64,000 bases of DNA, taken from NCBI GenBank assembly GCA_044432925.1, contig JAWXUE010000001.1:39092-103091 (forward strand), read 5' to 3'. This DNA comes from JAWXUE01 sp044432925 (lineage in GTDB: Bacteria; Bacillota_I; Bacilli_A; Acholeplasmatales; Anaeroplasmataceae). Below are positions 1 to 8,447 of this stretch, in pieces. Below the pieces are notes generated by a model. It made no database searches, was not told the origin of the DNA, and saw nothing but the letters and a program-made list of their open reading frames with translations. Every line of letters starts with the position of its first letter. The stretch's first letter is position 1. The translations under genes were made by a program, and so were the position numbers.

Positions 1-507
1 GCATCAGATATTCATGGAAGTGCTTATTACATGAAAAAATTATCAAATATAATTAATGAACTACAAGTCGATAAACTTGTATTGTTAGGTGATATATTAT
101 ATCATGGTCCTAGAAACCCATTACCAAAAGATTATAATCCGATGGAAGTAGTAGAAATGCTTACTGCTTTTAAAGATAAAATAATATGGATAAAAGGTAA
201 TTGTGATTCAGAAGTAGATGAAATGGTTTTAAATATGAAATCTATAAATGAAGGTATAATAAATATAAATAATAAAAACTTTTATTTAGCACATGGTCAT
301 AATGAAATAAATAATTTATCTAAAGGTGATTATTTAGTAACAGGTCATACTCATATAAATAAATATGAAGAGAAAAATGGAATTCATTATTTAAATCCAG
401 GTAGTATATCTTTACCAAAAGAAAATACAACCAATTCATTCATCTTAATAGAAGAAAATATAAAATGTTTAGATTTAGATTTAAATTTAATTTTTGAGGT
501 GAAATAG
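1..507 (+). CDS. YfcE/MJ0936-type metallophosphoesterase (5' end outside window)
   Basis: The reading frame is open from base 1 and shows S-D-I-H-G at its beginning, the first metal-binding motif of calcineurin-like phosphoesterases, so the true start lies before the window. The other family motifs follow in order: GDILYHGPR, KGNCDSEVD, the histidine motifs AHGHN and TGHTHI, and NPGSISLPK near the C-terminus. YfcE-type enzymes are small (about 180 residues) cytosolic metal-dependent phosphodiesterases of poorly defined natural substrate. About 168 residues are visible, so only a short N-terminal piece is missing. It ends one base before the next ATG, indicating co-transcription with the HAD phosphatase. 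An internal ATG at 31 would lose the essential Asp and His and is not the start. Confidence 0.88.
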   Translation, partial: ASDIHGSAYYMKKLSNIINELQVDKLVLLGDILYHGPRNPLPKDYNPMEVVEMLTAFKDKIIWIKGNCDSEVDEMVLNMKSINEGIININNKNFYLAHGHNEINNLSKGDYLVTGHTHINKYEEKNGIHYLNPGSISLPKENTTNSFILIEENIKCLDLDLNLIFEVK

Positions 508-508
508 T

Positions 509-1141
509 ATGTATCAAGTAATATGCTTTGACTTAGATGGTACATTAGTAGATTCAATAACTGATATAGGTAATAGCATGAACATGGTATTACAACATCA
601 TAAATTACCTACACGTAGTTATGATGACTATAGAAACTTTATTGGTAATGGTTCAAGAAAATTAGTTGAAAGAGCTTCTGGATATTTTAAAGTAGACGAA
701 ATGCTTGAACAATATAATAATTTGTATTATATAAATTCAACTAAAACAACTAAAGAATATGCTGATGTAACAAAAGTATTACTACATTTAAAAAGCCATT
801 ATAAGCTAGTTGTTATAACAAATAAACCGCACAATCTAGCCGTTAAAATAGTGTCACACTATTTTAAAGATATCTTTGATTTAGTAATAGGACAACAACC
901 AGATGTACCAGCTAAACCAAGACCTGATATGATGGATATAGTAATAAGAAATTATAAACTTAGATCAAAAACAAAAATATTATATGTTGGAGATTCTGAG
1001 GTTGATCATAACTTTGCTATAAATAGTAAAGTAGATCATTATATAGTAACACATGGTTATGGACAAGATGAGTTCATTTATGAATTAGATAAAAAATATA
1101 AAATAAATAATTTAAAAGAAATATTAAATAAATTAAAGTAA
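509..1141 (+). CDS. HAD-family phosphatase, Gph/phosphoglycolate phosphatase-like
   Basis: This 210-residue protein carries the four HAD motifs: DLDGTLVDS near residue 8 with the nucleophile Asp, VVITNKP (motif II), the Lys in AKPRPDM (motif III) and the acidic motif YVGDSEVDH (motif IV). The length and helical cap between motifs I and II fit the Gph/PgmB type. Such enzymes remove phosphate from small metabolites, classically 2-phosphoglycolate from DNA repair, but substrate cannot be assigned from sequence. A GAGGTG ribosome site sits inside the end of the preceding gene. The two genes form a tight pair, and comEA starts 40 bases downstream. Confidence 0.85.
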   Translation: MYQVICFDLDGTLVDSITDIGNSMNMVLQHHKLPTRSYDDYRNFIGNGSRKLVERASGYFKVDEMLEQYNNLYYINSTKTTKEYADVTKVLLHLKSHYKLVVITNKPHNLAVKIVSHYFKDIFDLVIGQQPDVPAKPRPDMMDIVIRNYKLRSKTKILYVGDSEVDHNFAINSKVDHYIVTHGYGQDEFIYELDKKYKINNLKEILNKLK

Positions 1142-1181
1142 AATAATCTTTTTTTGTAATCATTGTATTGAGGTGATTATA

Positions 1182-1634
1182 ATGAAAGGTTATTTTATTT
1201 TTTATATTACATTAATTATTATAGTATTTTGCTTTATAACACTAGAAGAAGATTCAACTTCCTCTATCAATCGTACTAATACTATTACAGTTAATATTAG
1301 TGGTGCTGTAGATTTCCCAGATATATATGAGATGCCTAAGAATTGTATGTTAATAGAAGTTTATACTAGGGCATCTTTAAAATATAATGCGGTAGTAGAT
1401 AGAACACTCCAATATACTACATTACAAGAAAATTGTACTATCGTTATTGAATATGGAATTATCAATATCAATACTGCTGACGCTGAGGAATTAGATGTAC
1501 TTGATGGGGTAGGAGCATCAACAGCTTTAAAAATAATTGCTTATAGAGAAGTTTCTCCATTTAAAACTATTGAAGAGTTAGCTAATGTTTCATCAACAGC
1601 TTATAAAAATAATTATGATAGAATTACCGTCTAG
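1182..1634 (+). CDS. comEA: Competence protein ComEA, DNA-binding helix-hairpin-helix protein
   Basis: ComEA is the membrane-anchored double-stranded DNA receptor of the natural transformation machinery. This 150-residue copy has an N-terminal transmembrane anchor (about residues 3-20), an SLBB-like middle with the ITVNISGAV strand, and a C-terminal helix-hairpin-helix pair recognisable as ININTADAEEL, LDGVGASTA and FKTIEEL. The start is ATG 1182, because a GAGGTGAT ribosome site sits just upstream. An in-frame GTG at 1173 lies inside that site. It overlaps comEC, the DNA channel, by 20 bases, so the two are translationally coupled. comEB, found between them in Bacillus, is absent here. Confidence 0.9.
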   Translation: MKGYFIFYITLIIIVFCFITLEEDSTSSINRTNTITVNISGAVDFPDIYEMPKNCMLIEVYTRASLKYNAVVDRTLQYTTLQENCTIVIEYGIININTADAEELDVLDGVGASTALKIIAYREVSPFKTIEELANVSSTAYKNNYDRITV

Positions 1635-3717
1635 TCAATTTCATTTTATTTTATTAAGTTTATTACTTTTTATCGCTACTTTAGTAAATATTTATTTTAG
1701 TATATTTTTTGGTTGTTACTTATTATATTTATACAAACATAAAACTTTGTTTATTTATTCTATAGCAATTATTGTTTTATGTTTTGTATCAATACAACTA
1801 ACACCTAAACAATTATCTAGTGAAAGTTTTTATGGTACTGTTGTTTTAATCGAAGAAAGTAATTATACAAACAAATTAACTTTAAAAGTAGATAATAATA
1901 ATGTGATAGTATATTTGAAAAAAACTATTGATATTAATGTTGGAGATTATGGTTATTTTAATTGTAGTAAAAGTGAATTTTCATCATCTACTTATAATGG
2001 TAGTTTTGATTATAATAAGTATTTATATGACTCTTATATAGATGGTGTATATTTTGCATCAGACTATACTTTTGTTGAAAATAAATTTACTTTATCAAAA
2101 GTTCACTATAACATTAAAGAATATTTTGAAAATAACTTAAGCAATCAAACTTTAAAATATTCTTTAATGCTAATATTAGGAGTAGACTCTTTTGATGAGG
2201 CTGAGGAAGAGATAGTTTCTAACTTAGGTATAATGCATTTGTTTTGTATTAGTGGTATGCATATTAACTTTATTTTATTAATGGTAGGATTAATTTTAAA
2301 AAAGTTATATATTAGTGATGATAAAATTGAGTTAATACAAGTTTTATTTGCGGTTATGTTATTAATTATAACTAACTTTCAAATTAGTGTTATTAGAGCT
2401 TTCTTAATGTTTTTAATTACATTTATTTGTAAGAAGAACAAATTAAAAGTAACTAGTCTTGATGTATTATGTGTTAGTGCAATTATTATATTAATAATTA
2501 GACCTAGATATTTTAATTTAATTTCTTTTAGGTTAACGTATTTAGTTACATTTATTTTAATTCTAACAAGTGATTTATATAAAAATAAAAGTATGATTAA
2601 TACATTAGTAATGCAAAGTATTATTGCATTTTGTATTACTCTACCTATAATCATTAATATTAATTATGAAATTAATTTAATGACATTTGTTAATTCAACT
2701 TTTATTTCTATTCCATTTAGTTATTGTATAATGCCACTAACATTTATTAGTGCTATATTTAAAACTAATTTTTTTAATTCTATATTTGTTTTATTTGATA
2801 CATTGTTATTTGATTTTAATAGAATAGATTTATTCATATTTAATGTTTCCAAATTAAATATGTTTAGTATAGCAATATATTATTTATTATTTTTTTTAAT
2901 ACTAAGAAGTATATATACCAAAAAACATTTAAATAAATTAATTACAACAATGATATTACTATTACTTGTTATATTAAATGTAACTAAATTAAACAATGAA
3001 ACAAGAGTTACATTTTTTGATGTTGGACAAGGTGATAGTAGTTTAATTACATTGCCATATAATCAAGGTAATATTTTAATTGATTGTTTTGGTGGAGTAT
3101 CTAACTTCATTAAAACAAGAGGGATAACTGATATTGATTACTTAATAATTACTCATGCTCACAATGATCATATGGGTGATTTAGAAATTGTTAAAGAAGA
3201 GTTTAATGTTAAAACAACTATTGGCTCACTACATGACCCAGATTCTATAGAACTAGGATTAGATAGATATGTAGAGGCTAATGATAGAATTATCATTAAT
3301 GATTTTGTAATAAACTTTATTGCTCCTTATGAATCACATAGTGATATTAATAGAGCTAGTTTAGTATTTACAATAGAGATTCATGATTATGTTTTTATGT
3401 ACACAGGTGATACAACAAAAGAAGTTGAAGAACAAATATTACATTTAGATTTAAAAAGCGATGTCTTAAAAGTTCCTCATCATGGAAGTAATACAAGTAG
3501 TAGTGTTGAATTTGTGGAAGCAGTATATCCTACATATTCAATATTCTCTTATGGAGCAAGTAATTCATATGGTCTACCTAATAATGAAATTGTAAGTAGA
3601 TATTATATGTCAGAAAACTATCATACTCCAATACATAAAACAATAGAATTTTATTATGTTACTGAATGGAAAATAAGAACTTATAATGAACCTACTAAAA
3701 AATATTTATTTTTATAA
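1615..3717 (+). CDS. comEC: ComEC/Rec2 DNA uptake channel
   Basis: ComEC transports single-stranded DNA across the membrane during transformation. The 700-residue protein has an N-terminal set of hydrophobic segments, an OB-like soluble insert, the Competence domain core (ILGVDSFDEAEEE, FCISGMHINF and further membrane helices) and a C-terminal metallo-beta-lactamase-like domain. That domain keeps its metal motif THAHNDHMGD (about residue 513), GDTTKE and PHHGSNTSSS, so the nuclease-like site looks intact. ATG 1615 is preferred to the upstream ATG 1585 because it sits close to the comEA stop and fits coupling, although neither has a strong ribosome site. Gene order comEA-comEC-holA-rpsT is conserved in many Bacillota. 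Confidence 0.92.
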   Translation: MIELPSSQFHFILLSLLLFIATLVNIYFSIFFGCYLLYLYKHKTLFIYSIAIIVLCFVSIQLTPKQLSSESFYGTVVLIEESNYTNKLTLKVDNNNVIVYLKKTIDINVGDYGYFNCSKSEFSSSTYNGSFDYNKYLYDSYIDGVYFASDYTFVENKFTLSKVHYNIKEYFENNLSNQTLKYSLMLILGVDSFDEAEEEIVSNLGIMHLFCISGMHINFILLMVGLILKKLYISDDKIELIQVLFAVMLLIITNFQISVIRAFLMFLITFICKKNKLKVTSLDVLCVSAIIILIIRPRYFNLISFRLTYLVTFILILTSDLYKNKSMINTLVMQSIIAFCITLPIIININYEINLMTFVNSTFISIPFSYCIMPLTFISAIFKTNFFNSIFVLFDTLLFDFNRIDLFIFNVSKLNMFSIAIYYLLFFLILRSIYTKKHLNKLITTMILLLLVILNVTKLNNETRVTFFDVGQGDSSLITLPYNQGNILIDCFGGVSNFIKTRGITDIDYLIITHAHNDHMGDLEIVKEEFNVKTTIGSLHDPDSIELGLDRYVEANDRIIINDFVINFIAPYESHSDINRASLVFTIEIHDYVFMYTGDTTKEVEEQILHLDLKSDVLKVPHHGSNTSSSVEFVEAVYPTYSIFSYGASNSYGLPNNEIVSRYYMSENYHTPIHKTIEFYYVTEWKIRTYNEPTKKYLFL

Positions 3718-3776
3718 AATGCTTTAACAACAAGATTTTTTAATATTTCTTATAAAAAAGTCGAAATTAGTAACTA

Positions 3777-3805
3777 TTGATATATAAATATTAAAAATGT
3801 ATAAT
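3777..3805 (+). promoter_or_regulatory. Predicted sigma-A promoter for the WGR gene pair
   Basis: TTGATA (3777-3782) and a perfect TATAAT (3800-3805) are separated by 17 bases, about 25 bases upstream of the WGR gene start. This fits a vegetative promoter for the two-gene unit that follows comEC. Confidence 0.6.
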
Positions 3806-3829
3806 AATGTCATATAAGGAGATTATTTT

Positions 3830-4126
3830 ATGAAAAAAAATTTAATTTGTAAAGAAGGTACTTCAAATAAATTTTGGAATATCGAATGTGATGATATCAA
3901 TATTAAAGTTCATTATGGATCTATAGGAACTAATGGAACATCATCTGTTAAACCAGGTAGCATAAAAGATGCTGAAAAATTATTAAATTCTAAAATCAAA
4001 AAAGGTTATGTTGAATTAGATAATTCTAAAGAAACTTTCACTGAAGAATGTGGAGTTACATTTAAAGAAATAATTACTAGTCTATGGGATGATGTTGATG
4101 ACTGGTATTTTACAAGAGGAGAATAA
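3830..4126 (+). CDS. Small WGR-domain protein
   Basis: This 98-residue protein has the layout of a stand-alone WGR domain: a strand with SNKFWNIECDD, the core HYGSIGTNG (the place of the W-G-R motif, here with Y-G-S/I), a conserved helix (SIKDAEKLLNSKIKKGY) and a C-terminal LWDDVDDWYF tail. WGR domains are nucleic-acid or regulatory modules known from PARPs and from MolR-type bacterial proteins. The signature Trp-Gly-Arg is changed here to His-Tyr-Gly-Ser. The ribosome site AAGGAG is good. It is followed after 2 bases by a 218-residue acidic protein that is probably its functional partner. Confidence 0.6.
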   Translation: MKKNLICKEGTSNKFWNIECDDINIKVHYGSIGTNGTSSVKPGSIKDAEKLLNSKIKKGYVELDNSKETFTEECGVTFKEIITSLWDDVDDWYFTRGE

Positions 4127-4128
4127 GT

Positions 4129-4785
4129 ATGATAGAAATCAGATATGTTGATGATGAGTTTGTTGTAAAGGGTTCGATGTCTCTTGGATTTGCTGGAGTA
4201 TATAAAAATACTCATTTTAATAATGGTGTAATTGAACTTAATATTGATTGGGATGAAGTTGTAGATAGTGTTGATGGAGTACAAAATAATTTTGATGATG
4301 AAGAATCAGCTAAAAAATATTTTGCTAAAGTTTTATCGCATTTTTATAATTTAATGGAAAAAAGAATTGAAGAAAATCCAACAATTTTTAATAATGATTT
4401 TCTTCATATGGTATTACATGATTGTGAAGGATGTTATCTTCCTTTATGGGAGAATTCAAATTTAGTAGTTAAGAAATATTTAAAAGATGTAGATTTAGAA
4501 GATGAAAGTATGTTAGAGAAAATATTTTATATTGATGGTATATCTGTAATTCTTAAAAAATATTATGATTCTGAACAAACTATAGATTTGTATGAATTGA
4601 TTAAAAATGATTTACCATGTTTTAATATTGATGCTTTTATAAAATCAGTTAAACCAGAAATATTGTCAATGTCTGAAAGAACACTATCTTTTCAGTGTGA
4701 TGACAATTTAGATGAACCTTTACTTGTAGGGGCTTATGGTGATATCACAGCAAATACAAATATAGATGATTGGGATAATTTTTAA
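4129..4785 (+). CDS. Acidic protein of unknown function, partner of WGR gene
   Basis: I do not recognise this 218-residue, strongly acidic, soluble protein. It has no signal peptide and no membrane segment. Visible traits are an N-terminal beta-rich part, a cysteine pair in HDCEGCYLPLW, a helical middle and a C-terminal NTNIDDWDNF tail. It starts 2 bases after the WGR gene with its own AGAGGAG ribosome site, so the two are translated from one transcript. Position and acidity suggest a binding partner of the WGR protein, which is inference only. The tail resembles the DDW-x-x-L ends of the vWA proteins at 48-50 kb, but the match is too short to prove kinship. Confidence 0.75.
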   Translation: MIEIRYVDDEFVVKGSMSLGFAGVYKNTHFNNGVIELNIDWDEVVDSVDGVQNNFDDEESAKKYFAKVLSHFYNLMEKRIEENPTIFNNDFLHMVLHDCEGCYLPLWENSNLVVKKYLKDVDLEDESMLEKIFYIDGISVILKKYYDSEQTIDLYELIKNDLPCFNIDAFIKSVKPEILSMSERTLSFQCDDNLDEPLLVGAYGDITANTNIDDWDNF

Positions 4786-4852
4786 TCAATCTTTATCTTA
4801 TAGTGGTTTTATGGTAAAATATAATCATAAAAAATAATGGAGGAATTATAAA

Positions 4853-5284
4853 ATGACTAAAGTAGAAATGATATTAGGTAACGGAAGTAAATTAGAAATA
4901 GAATTATATGAAGAGCAAGCTCCAAATACAGTTAAAAACTTTGTTGATTTAATTAACAAAGGATACTATGATGGATTAACATTTCATAGAGTAATAGCTG
5001 GATTTGTTTCACAAGGTGGATGTCCAATCGGAAATGGTACAGGAGGTCCTGGTTATAAAATTAATTGTGAATTAATTAACAATCCTTTAATTCATGAATT
5101 AGGTTCTTTATCAATGGCACATGCAGGTCCTAATACAGGAGGATCTCAATTCTTTATATGTCACGGAGCATTACCACACTTAGATGGTAGACATACAGTG
5201 TTTGGTAAAGTTGTAAGTGGTGTTGATGCTGCTGTAAACATGAGCCAAGGTGAAACAATGGCTTCAGTTAAAGTTGTTGGATAA
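4853..5284 (+). CDS. Cyclophilin-type peptidyl-prolyl cis-trans isomerase
   Basis: The protein is a compact 143-residue single-domain cyclophilin that accelerates proline isomerisation during protein folding. Family motifs are intact: TVKNFVDLI, the active-site FHRVIAGFVSQGG with the catalytic Arg, the GTGGPGYKI loop, the SMAHAGPNTGGSQFFI core and LDGRHTVFGKVV. There is no signal peptide, so it acts in the cytosol. It has a GGAGG ribosome site and lies 2 bases before holA, an arrangement suggesting a shared transcript. A TATAAT-like box lies upstream around 4819-4824. Confidence 0.93.
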   Translation: MTKVEMILGNGSKLEIELYEEQAPNTVKNFVDLINKGYYDGLTFHRVIAGFVSQGGCPIGNGTGGPGYKINCELINNPLIHELGSLSMAHAGPNTGGSQFFICHGALPHLDGRHTVFGKVVSGVDAAVNMSQGETMASVKVVG

Positions 5285-5286
5285 AA

Positions 5287-6246
5287 ATGATATATGCTAT
5301 ATGTAGTAATGATCAATATAGATTAATACAAGAAGGTAATAAGTTAGTAAATGAATTAAATATACCTCAAGAAGATATATTTAAATTTAATGCAACTGAT
5401 ATTAGTGAAGGAGATTTATTACAAGAACTTTGTACAACAAGTTTATTTGGTCAAAAATGTATTGTAGTTAATCATCCTGTATTTCTAGAAAATGATTATA
5501 AGTTTACATATAAAAAAGATTTTATAAATTATTTTACTAATCCAACTGAAGATATTATATTGATATTATTAATTGATTTTAATTTTGATAAAAATAATGA
5601 TTTAATAAAATTGATATATAATCATACAAAAATCAATTGTTTAGTAGAATTGAATGAAAATGATTTAAGTGAATATATTAATAAATTAATAACACAAGAC
5701 AATTATACTATTGAAAATGTTGCATTAGAGGAGTTAATAAGAAGAACTCAATCTGATACATTAGCAATAGGTAATGAAATAGATAAACTTAAAATGTATT
5801 GTGATAATAAAAAAATCACATTTAAAGATGTATGTGATTTAGTTGTTGCTGATTTAGATAAAAAAATATATGAACTAACTAACTATTACTTTTCAAAAAA
5901 TACTAAGATGTTAATGCAAACTTATTATGATATAGTAAAATATGGTAATAAGTCTGATAATAAAGTTGATGTTCATAGTAGTATAGTAAGTTCATTTAAT
6001 ACTAATGTAACAACATTAATATTTACTAAAAATTTAATAAAAAAAGGTCAAACTAAAAATGAAATAGCAGAATACTTTAAAGTAAAACCTGGTAAAGCTC
6101 ATTATATGGTAGTTGATGCTAATAAAATAACAGATAAAAAACTATTAGATTTATTAGATAGACTAACAAAGTTAGACTTAGAATTAAAAACAACAACTAC
6201 AGATAGAAATCTTGCAGTAGAATTGTTTTTATTATCAAATGAATAA
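5287..6246 (+). CDS. holA: DNA polymerase III delta subunit
   Basis: HolA is the delta subunit that opens the sliding clamp in the replicative clamp loader. The 319-residue length fits, and the protein shows the divergent AAA-like architecture: an N-terminal Rossmann-type part (SLFGQKCIVVNHP), the middle lid helices with LEELIRRTQSDTLAIGNEIDKL, and a helical C-terminal collar ending in ELKTTTTDRNLAVELFLL. The family is weakly conserved in sequence. The location between comEC and rpsT is the conserved YqeN/holA position of Bacillus-like genomes and raises confidence. It begins 2 bases after the cyclophilin gene and ends at a strong terminator. Confidence 0.88.
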   Translation: MIYAICSNDQYRLIQEGNKLVNELNIPQEDIFKFNATDISEGDLLQELCTTSLFGQKCIVVNHPVFLENDYKFTYKKDFINYFTNPTEDIILILLIDFNFDKNNDLIKLIYNHTKINCLVELNENDLSEYINKLITQDNYTIENVALEELIRRTQSDTLAIGNEIDKLKMYCDNKKITFKDVCDLVVADLDKKIYELTNYYFSKNTKMLMQTYYDIVKYGNKSDNKVDVHSSIVSSFNTNVTTLIFTKNLIKKGQTKNEIAEYFKVKPGKAHYMVVDANKITDKKLLDLLDRLTKLDLELKTTTTDRNLAVELFLLSNE

Positions 6247-6252
6247 AAAAAT

Positions 6253-6290
6253 AAAGGTATTAGTCTTATTGACTAATACCTTTTATCTTT
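6253..6290 (+). terminator. Rho-independent terminator after holA
   Basis: A perfect 13-bp stem (6253-6265 with 6271-6283) and a 5-base loop are followed by a T-rich run. It separates holA from the convergent rpsT. Confidence 0.85.
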
Positions 6291-6303
6291 ATAAAAAGAA
6301 AAA

Positions 6304-6319
6304 AGAGGTTTTGACCTCT
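6304..6319 (-). terminator. Terminator of rpsT
   Basis: AGAGGT and ACCTCT pair around a TTTG loop. On the minus strand the hairpin is followed by a U-rich tract (complement of 6291-6303). Confidence 0.7.
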
Positions 6320-6338
6320 AATTCTAAAAAGTTTTCAA

Positions 6339-6602
6339 TTACTTAACTGAATTAACAGCAGTAGCAAGTTGGCTTTTTTGTCTAGCAGTAAAGTTTTTGT
6401 GAACGATACCTTTAGATTGAGCTTTATCTAATTTCTTGTTAGCATCATTTAAAGCTAAAACAGCACCTGCGTAATCTTTAGCGTCTACTTTAGCGTAAAC
6501 ATTTTTGATTGCAGTTTTCATGCTTGATTTGAATGATGAATTGAATAAATTCTTTTTATCATTAGTTTTTACACGTTTAATTTGTTGTTTGATATTTGCC
6601 AT
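6339..6602 (-). CDS. rpsT: Ribosomal protein S20
   Basis: The 87-residue basic protein begins M-A-N-I-K-Q-Q-I-K-R and shows the helical S20 pattern (FNSSFKSSMKTAIKNVY, KSKGIVHKN-like KGIVHKNFTARQKSQL). S20 binds 16S rRNA in the small subunit body. The start is ATG 6602, preceded by GGAGGTGA. A longer frame to 6662 has no ribosome site and would add a non-homologous extension. It is transcribed opposite to holA, as in Bacillus, where it sits between holA and gpr. Confidence 0.96.
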   Translation of the reverse strand: MANIKQQIKRVKTNDKKNLFNSSFKSSMKTAIKNVYAKVDAKDYAGAVLALNDANKKLDKAQSKGIVHKNFTARQKSQLATAVNSVK

Positions 6603-6709
6603 GATTTCACCTCCATAAGTACTTAGCATATTAATTATATCAATATTACTTGTGAAAAGCAAGAAAAAAAGTATAAAATGACATATAAATATGTTAAAAA
6701 ATTAAAAAT

Positions 6710-6749
6710 AAAACTACAAAGATATATTAATTAAATTCTTTGTAGTTTT
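6710..6749 (-). terminator. Terminator of the SUFU-domain gene
   Basis: A 12-bp stem (6710-6721 with 6738-6749) lies directly after the minus-strand stop codon at 6756, followed on that strand by T-rich sequence. Confidence 0.75.
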
Positions 6750-6755
6750 AATTTA

Positions 6756-7418
6756 TTATATGTAAGATTTTTTTCTTAGTAAATCATTTAATAATAATGG
6801 ATTATCTTTTCTTAATTTTTCTGTTATTAAGAAAGCATTAAACATATCTTCTCTAACTAATTCTAACTCTTCATTTGTTAAACCAACTAGTTGTAACAAC
6901 TCAACTTCACCATAACAAGTATCTAAAGACTTGATTTGTGTATCATTTACAGCAACAAAAGCAGCAATGTTAGATTCAGCTTCAATTCCTAATTGATTTA
7001 AATGGTTTTGTACATTACAAATAACAACATGTCCATTACTAAATGCTGCATTTTGTTGGAAAGTATATCTAGCAAAGTGTTGTGCTAAATGTAGGAAGAA
7101 TGATCTATATACAGTTGAATCTTTATCTGTAGACCATTTAGCAGTCATTTCATAGCCCCATCCACTATATTGTTCTTCAAAACATTCTTCATCAACAAAC
7201 AACTCACTCATTCCATAAGTTATTAAATGTTCTTGAGTATCATTTTTATAAATAGAAGATCCATTTAAAAAATCGTTTCCTCCAATTGATGCATGTAATG
7301 AACATGGGTAGTGATCATCGCCTTCTGGATATGCGTTATCAAATGCTTCATCAATAGCATCCCAACCTGGTGCCCAATCTTCATCTTGAGTTTTTTTTCT
7401 AAATTGTTCTAAGTTCAT
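6756..7418 (-). CDS. SUFU (suppressor of fused)-domain protein
   Basis: The 220-residue soluble protein matches the bacterial SUFU family by its APGWDAID start, the YGMSELF strand, the SGWGYEMTAKW motif, and FFLHLAQHFARYTF with the following GHVVICN. Bacterial SUFU proteins are widespread, have no agreed biochemical role, and are often found as immunity-like or regulatory partners. It is a single gene with its own AAGGAG ribosome site and terminator, inserted between rpsT and gpr and transcribed away from gpr. No toxin-like neighbour is visible. Confidence 0.85.
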   Translation of the reverse strand: MNLEQFRKKTQDEDWAPGWDAIDEAFDNAYPEGDDHYPCSLHASIGGNDFLNGSSIYKNDTQEHLITYGMSELFVDEECFEEQYSGWGYEMTAKWSTDKDSTVYRSFFLHLAQHFARYTFQQNAAFSNGHVVICNVQNHLNQLGIEAESNIAAFVAVNDTQIKSLDTCYGEVELLQLVGLTNEELELVREDMFNAFLITEKLRKDNPLLLNDLLRKKSYI

Positions 7419-7559
7419 AATTTATATTCTCCTTTTTTCTTCATTATAATTTATTAATTAACAATTTACAAGAAAATATATTTATATTTATTTTGTTAAT
7501 GTATTAATAAGTATATTAATTAATTATATGTAAATAATAAAATAAAAAGGATGATTAGA

Positions 7560-8447
7560 ATGGATAACTTTGGAAGAACAGATTTAGCAATAGAAGATAT
7601 AAATGAAAATTTAGAAATGAAAGAATGTCATATTGAAAAAGTACATATAGATAAAAATAAGGCTATCGCTTTAAAAAAGAAAGAGGGATACTATTATACA
7701 ATTACAACAAGTGCTTTTGTGGAAATAGATCATGATAGAATGAATGATGTTGTAAGTAAAATAGAAGAAGTATTAAATGAAATATTAAAAGAAAAAAAGT
7801 TTAGTATAAAAGATAGTGTATTAGTAATGGGATTAGGTAATAAAGAAATAACACCTGATAATTTAGGTCCAAGCGTATGTCAAAATATATTAATATCTAA
7901 ACACCTAATAGATCATGGATTTGAAGATGATAACTTAGGATATGTTTCAAGCATTACACCAGGTGTAATGGCTCAAACAGGAATGGAATCAAGTGAAATA
8001 TTATCAGCGTTAGTATATAAGTTTAAACCTAAACTTGTTGTAGTAGTTGATGCATTAGCAAGTAGATCTATACATAGAGTAAATCAAACAATACAAATAA
8101 CAGAAACTGGAATAAACCCCGGTAGTGGAGTAGGAAATAAAAGAAAAGAAATATCTAAAGAATCGCTTGGTTGCGACGTAATTGCAATAGGAGTACCTAC
8201 AGTAGTTGATGTAAGTAGTATAGTTAATGATTCACTAAATTATATTTTTAATAATATTAATTCTAATGAACAAGAACAAATAAAACCCTTTATAGAAAAT
8301 AAAAAAATATTTATAAATGAAGTATTAGGGGAAAGTAATTTAAACTTTATGGTAACACCTAAAGAGATAGATGAAATAATGGTAATGTTATCTGAATGCA
8401 TATCAAATGCAATAAATAAAGTCTTCCATAGATTGGAGAAAATATAA
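7560..8447 (+). CDS. gpr: Germination protease GPR (spore endopeptidase)
   Basis: GPR degrades the small acid-soluble DNA-protecting proteins when a spore germinates. The 295-residue protein has the family hallmarks: an N-terminal propeptide-like segment with FGRTDLAIED, NKEITPDNLGP, SSITPGVMAQTGME, DALASRSIHRVNQTIQI and GINPGSGVGNKRKEIS. I start it at ATG 7560, because the AAAAAGG ribosome site abuts the alternative ATG 7551. No clear sigma-G type promoter could be fixed in the AT-rich leader. Its presence argues that the organism makes, or recently made, endospores. Its stop overlaps the next ATG. Confidence 0.95.
   Translation: MDNFGRTDLAIEDINENLEMKECHIEKVHIDKNKAIALKKKEGYYYTITTSAFVEIDHDRMNDVVSKIEEVLNEILKEKKFSIKDSVLVMGLGNKEITPDNLGPSVCQNILISKHLIDHGFEDDNLGYVSSITPGVMAQTGMESSEILSALVYKFKPKLVVVVDALASRSIHRVNQTIQITETGINPGSGVGNKRKEISKESLGCDVIAIGVPTVVDVSSIVNDSLNYIFNNINSNEQEQIKPFIENKKIFINEVLGESNLNFMVTPKEIDEIMVMLSECISNAINKVFHRLEKI

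Noticed and set aside
1585..1614. Upstream ATG for comEC at 1585
   Set aside because: It would overlap comEA by 50 bases and has no ribosome site; ATG 1615 fits the usual short overlap.
3830..4785. Toxin-antitoxin pair
   Set aside because: Tight coupling invites this reading, but neither protein shows a toxin or antitoxin family motif, and the promoter gives no sign of autoregulation.
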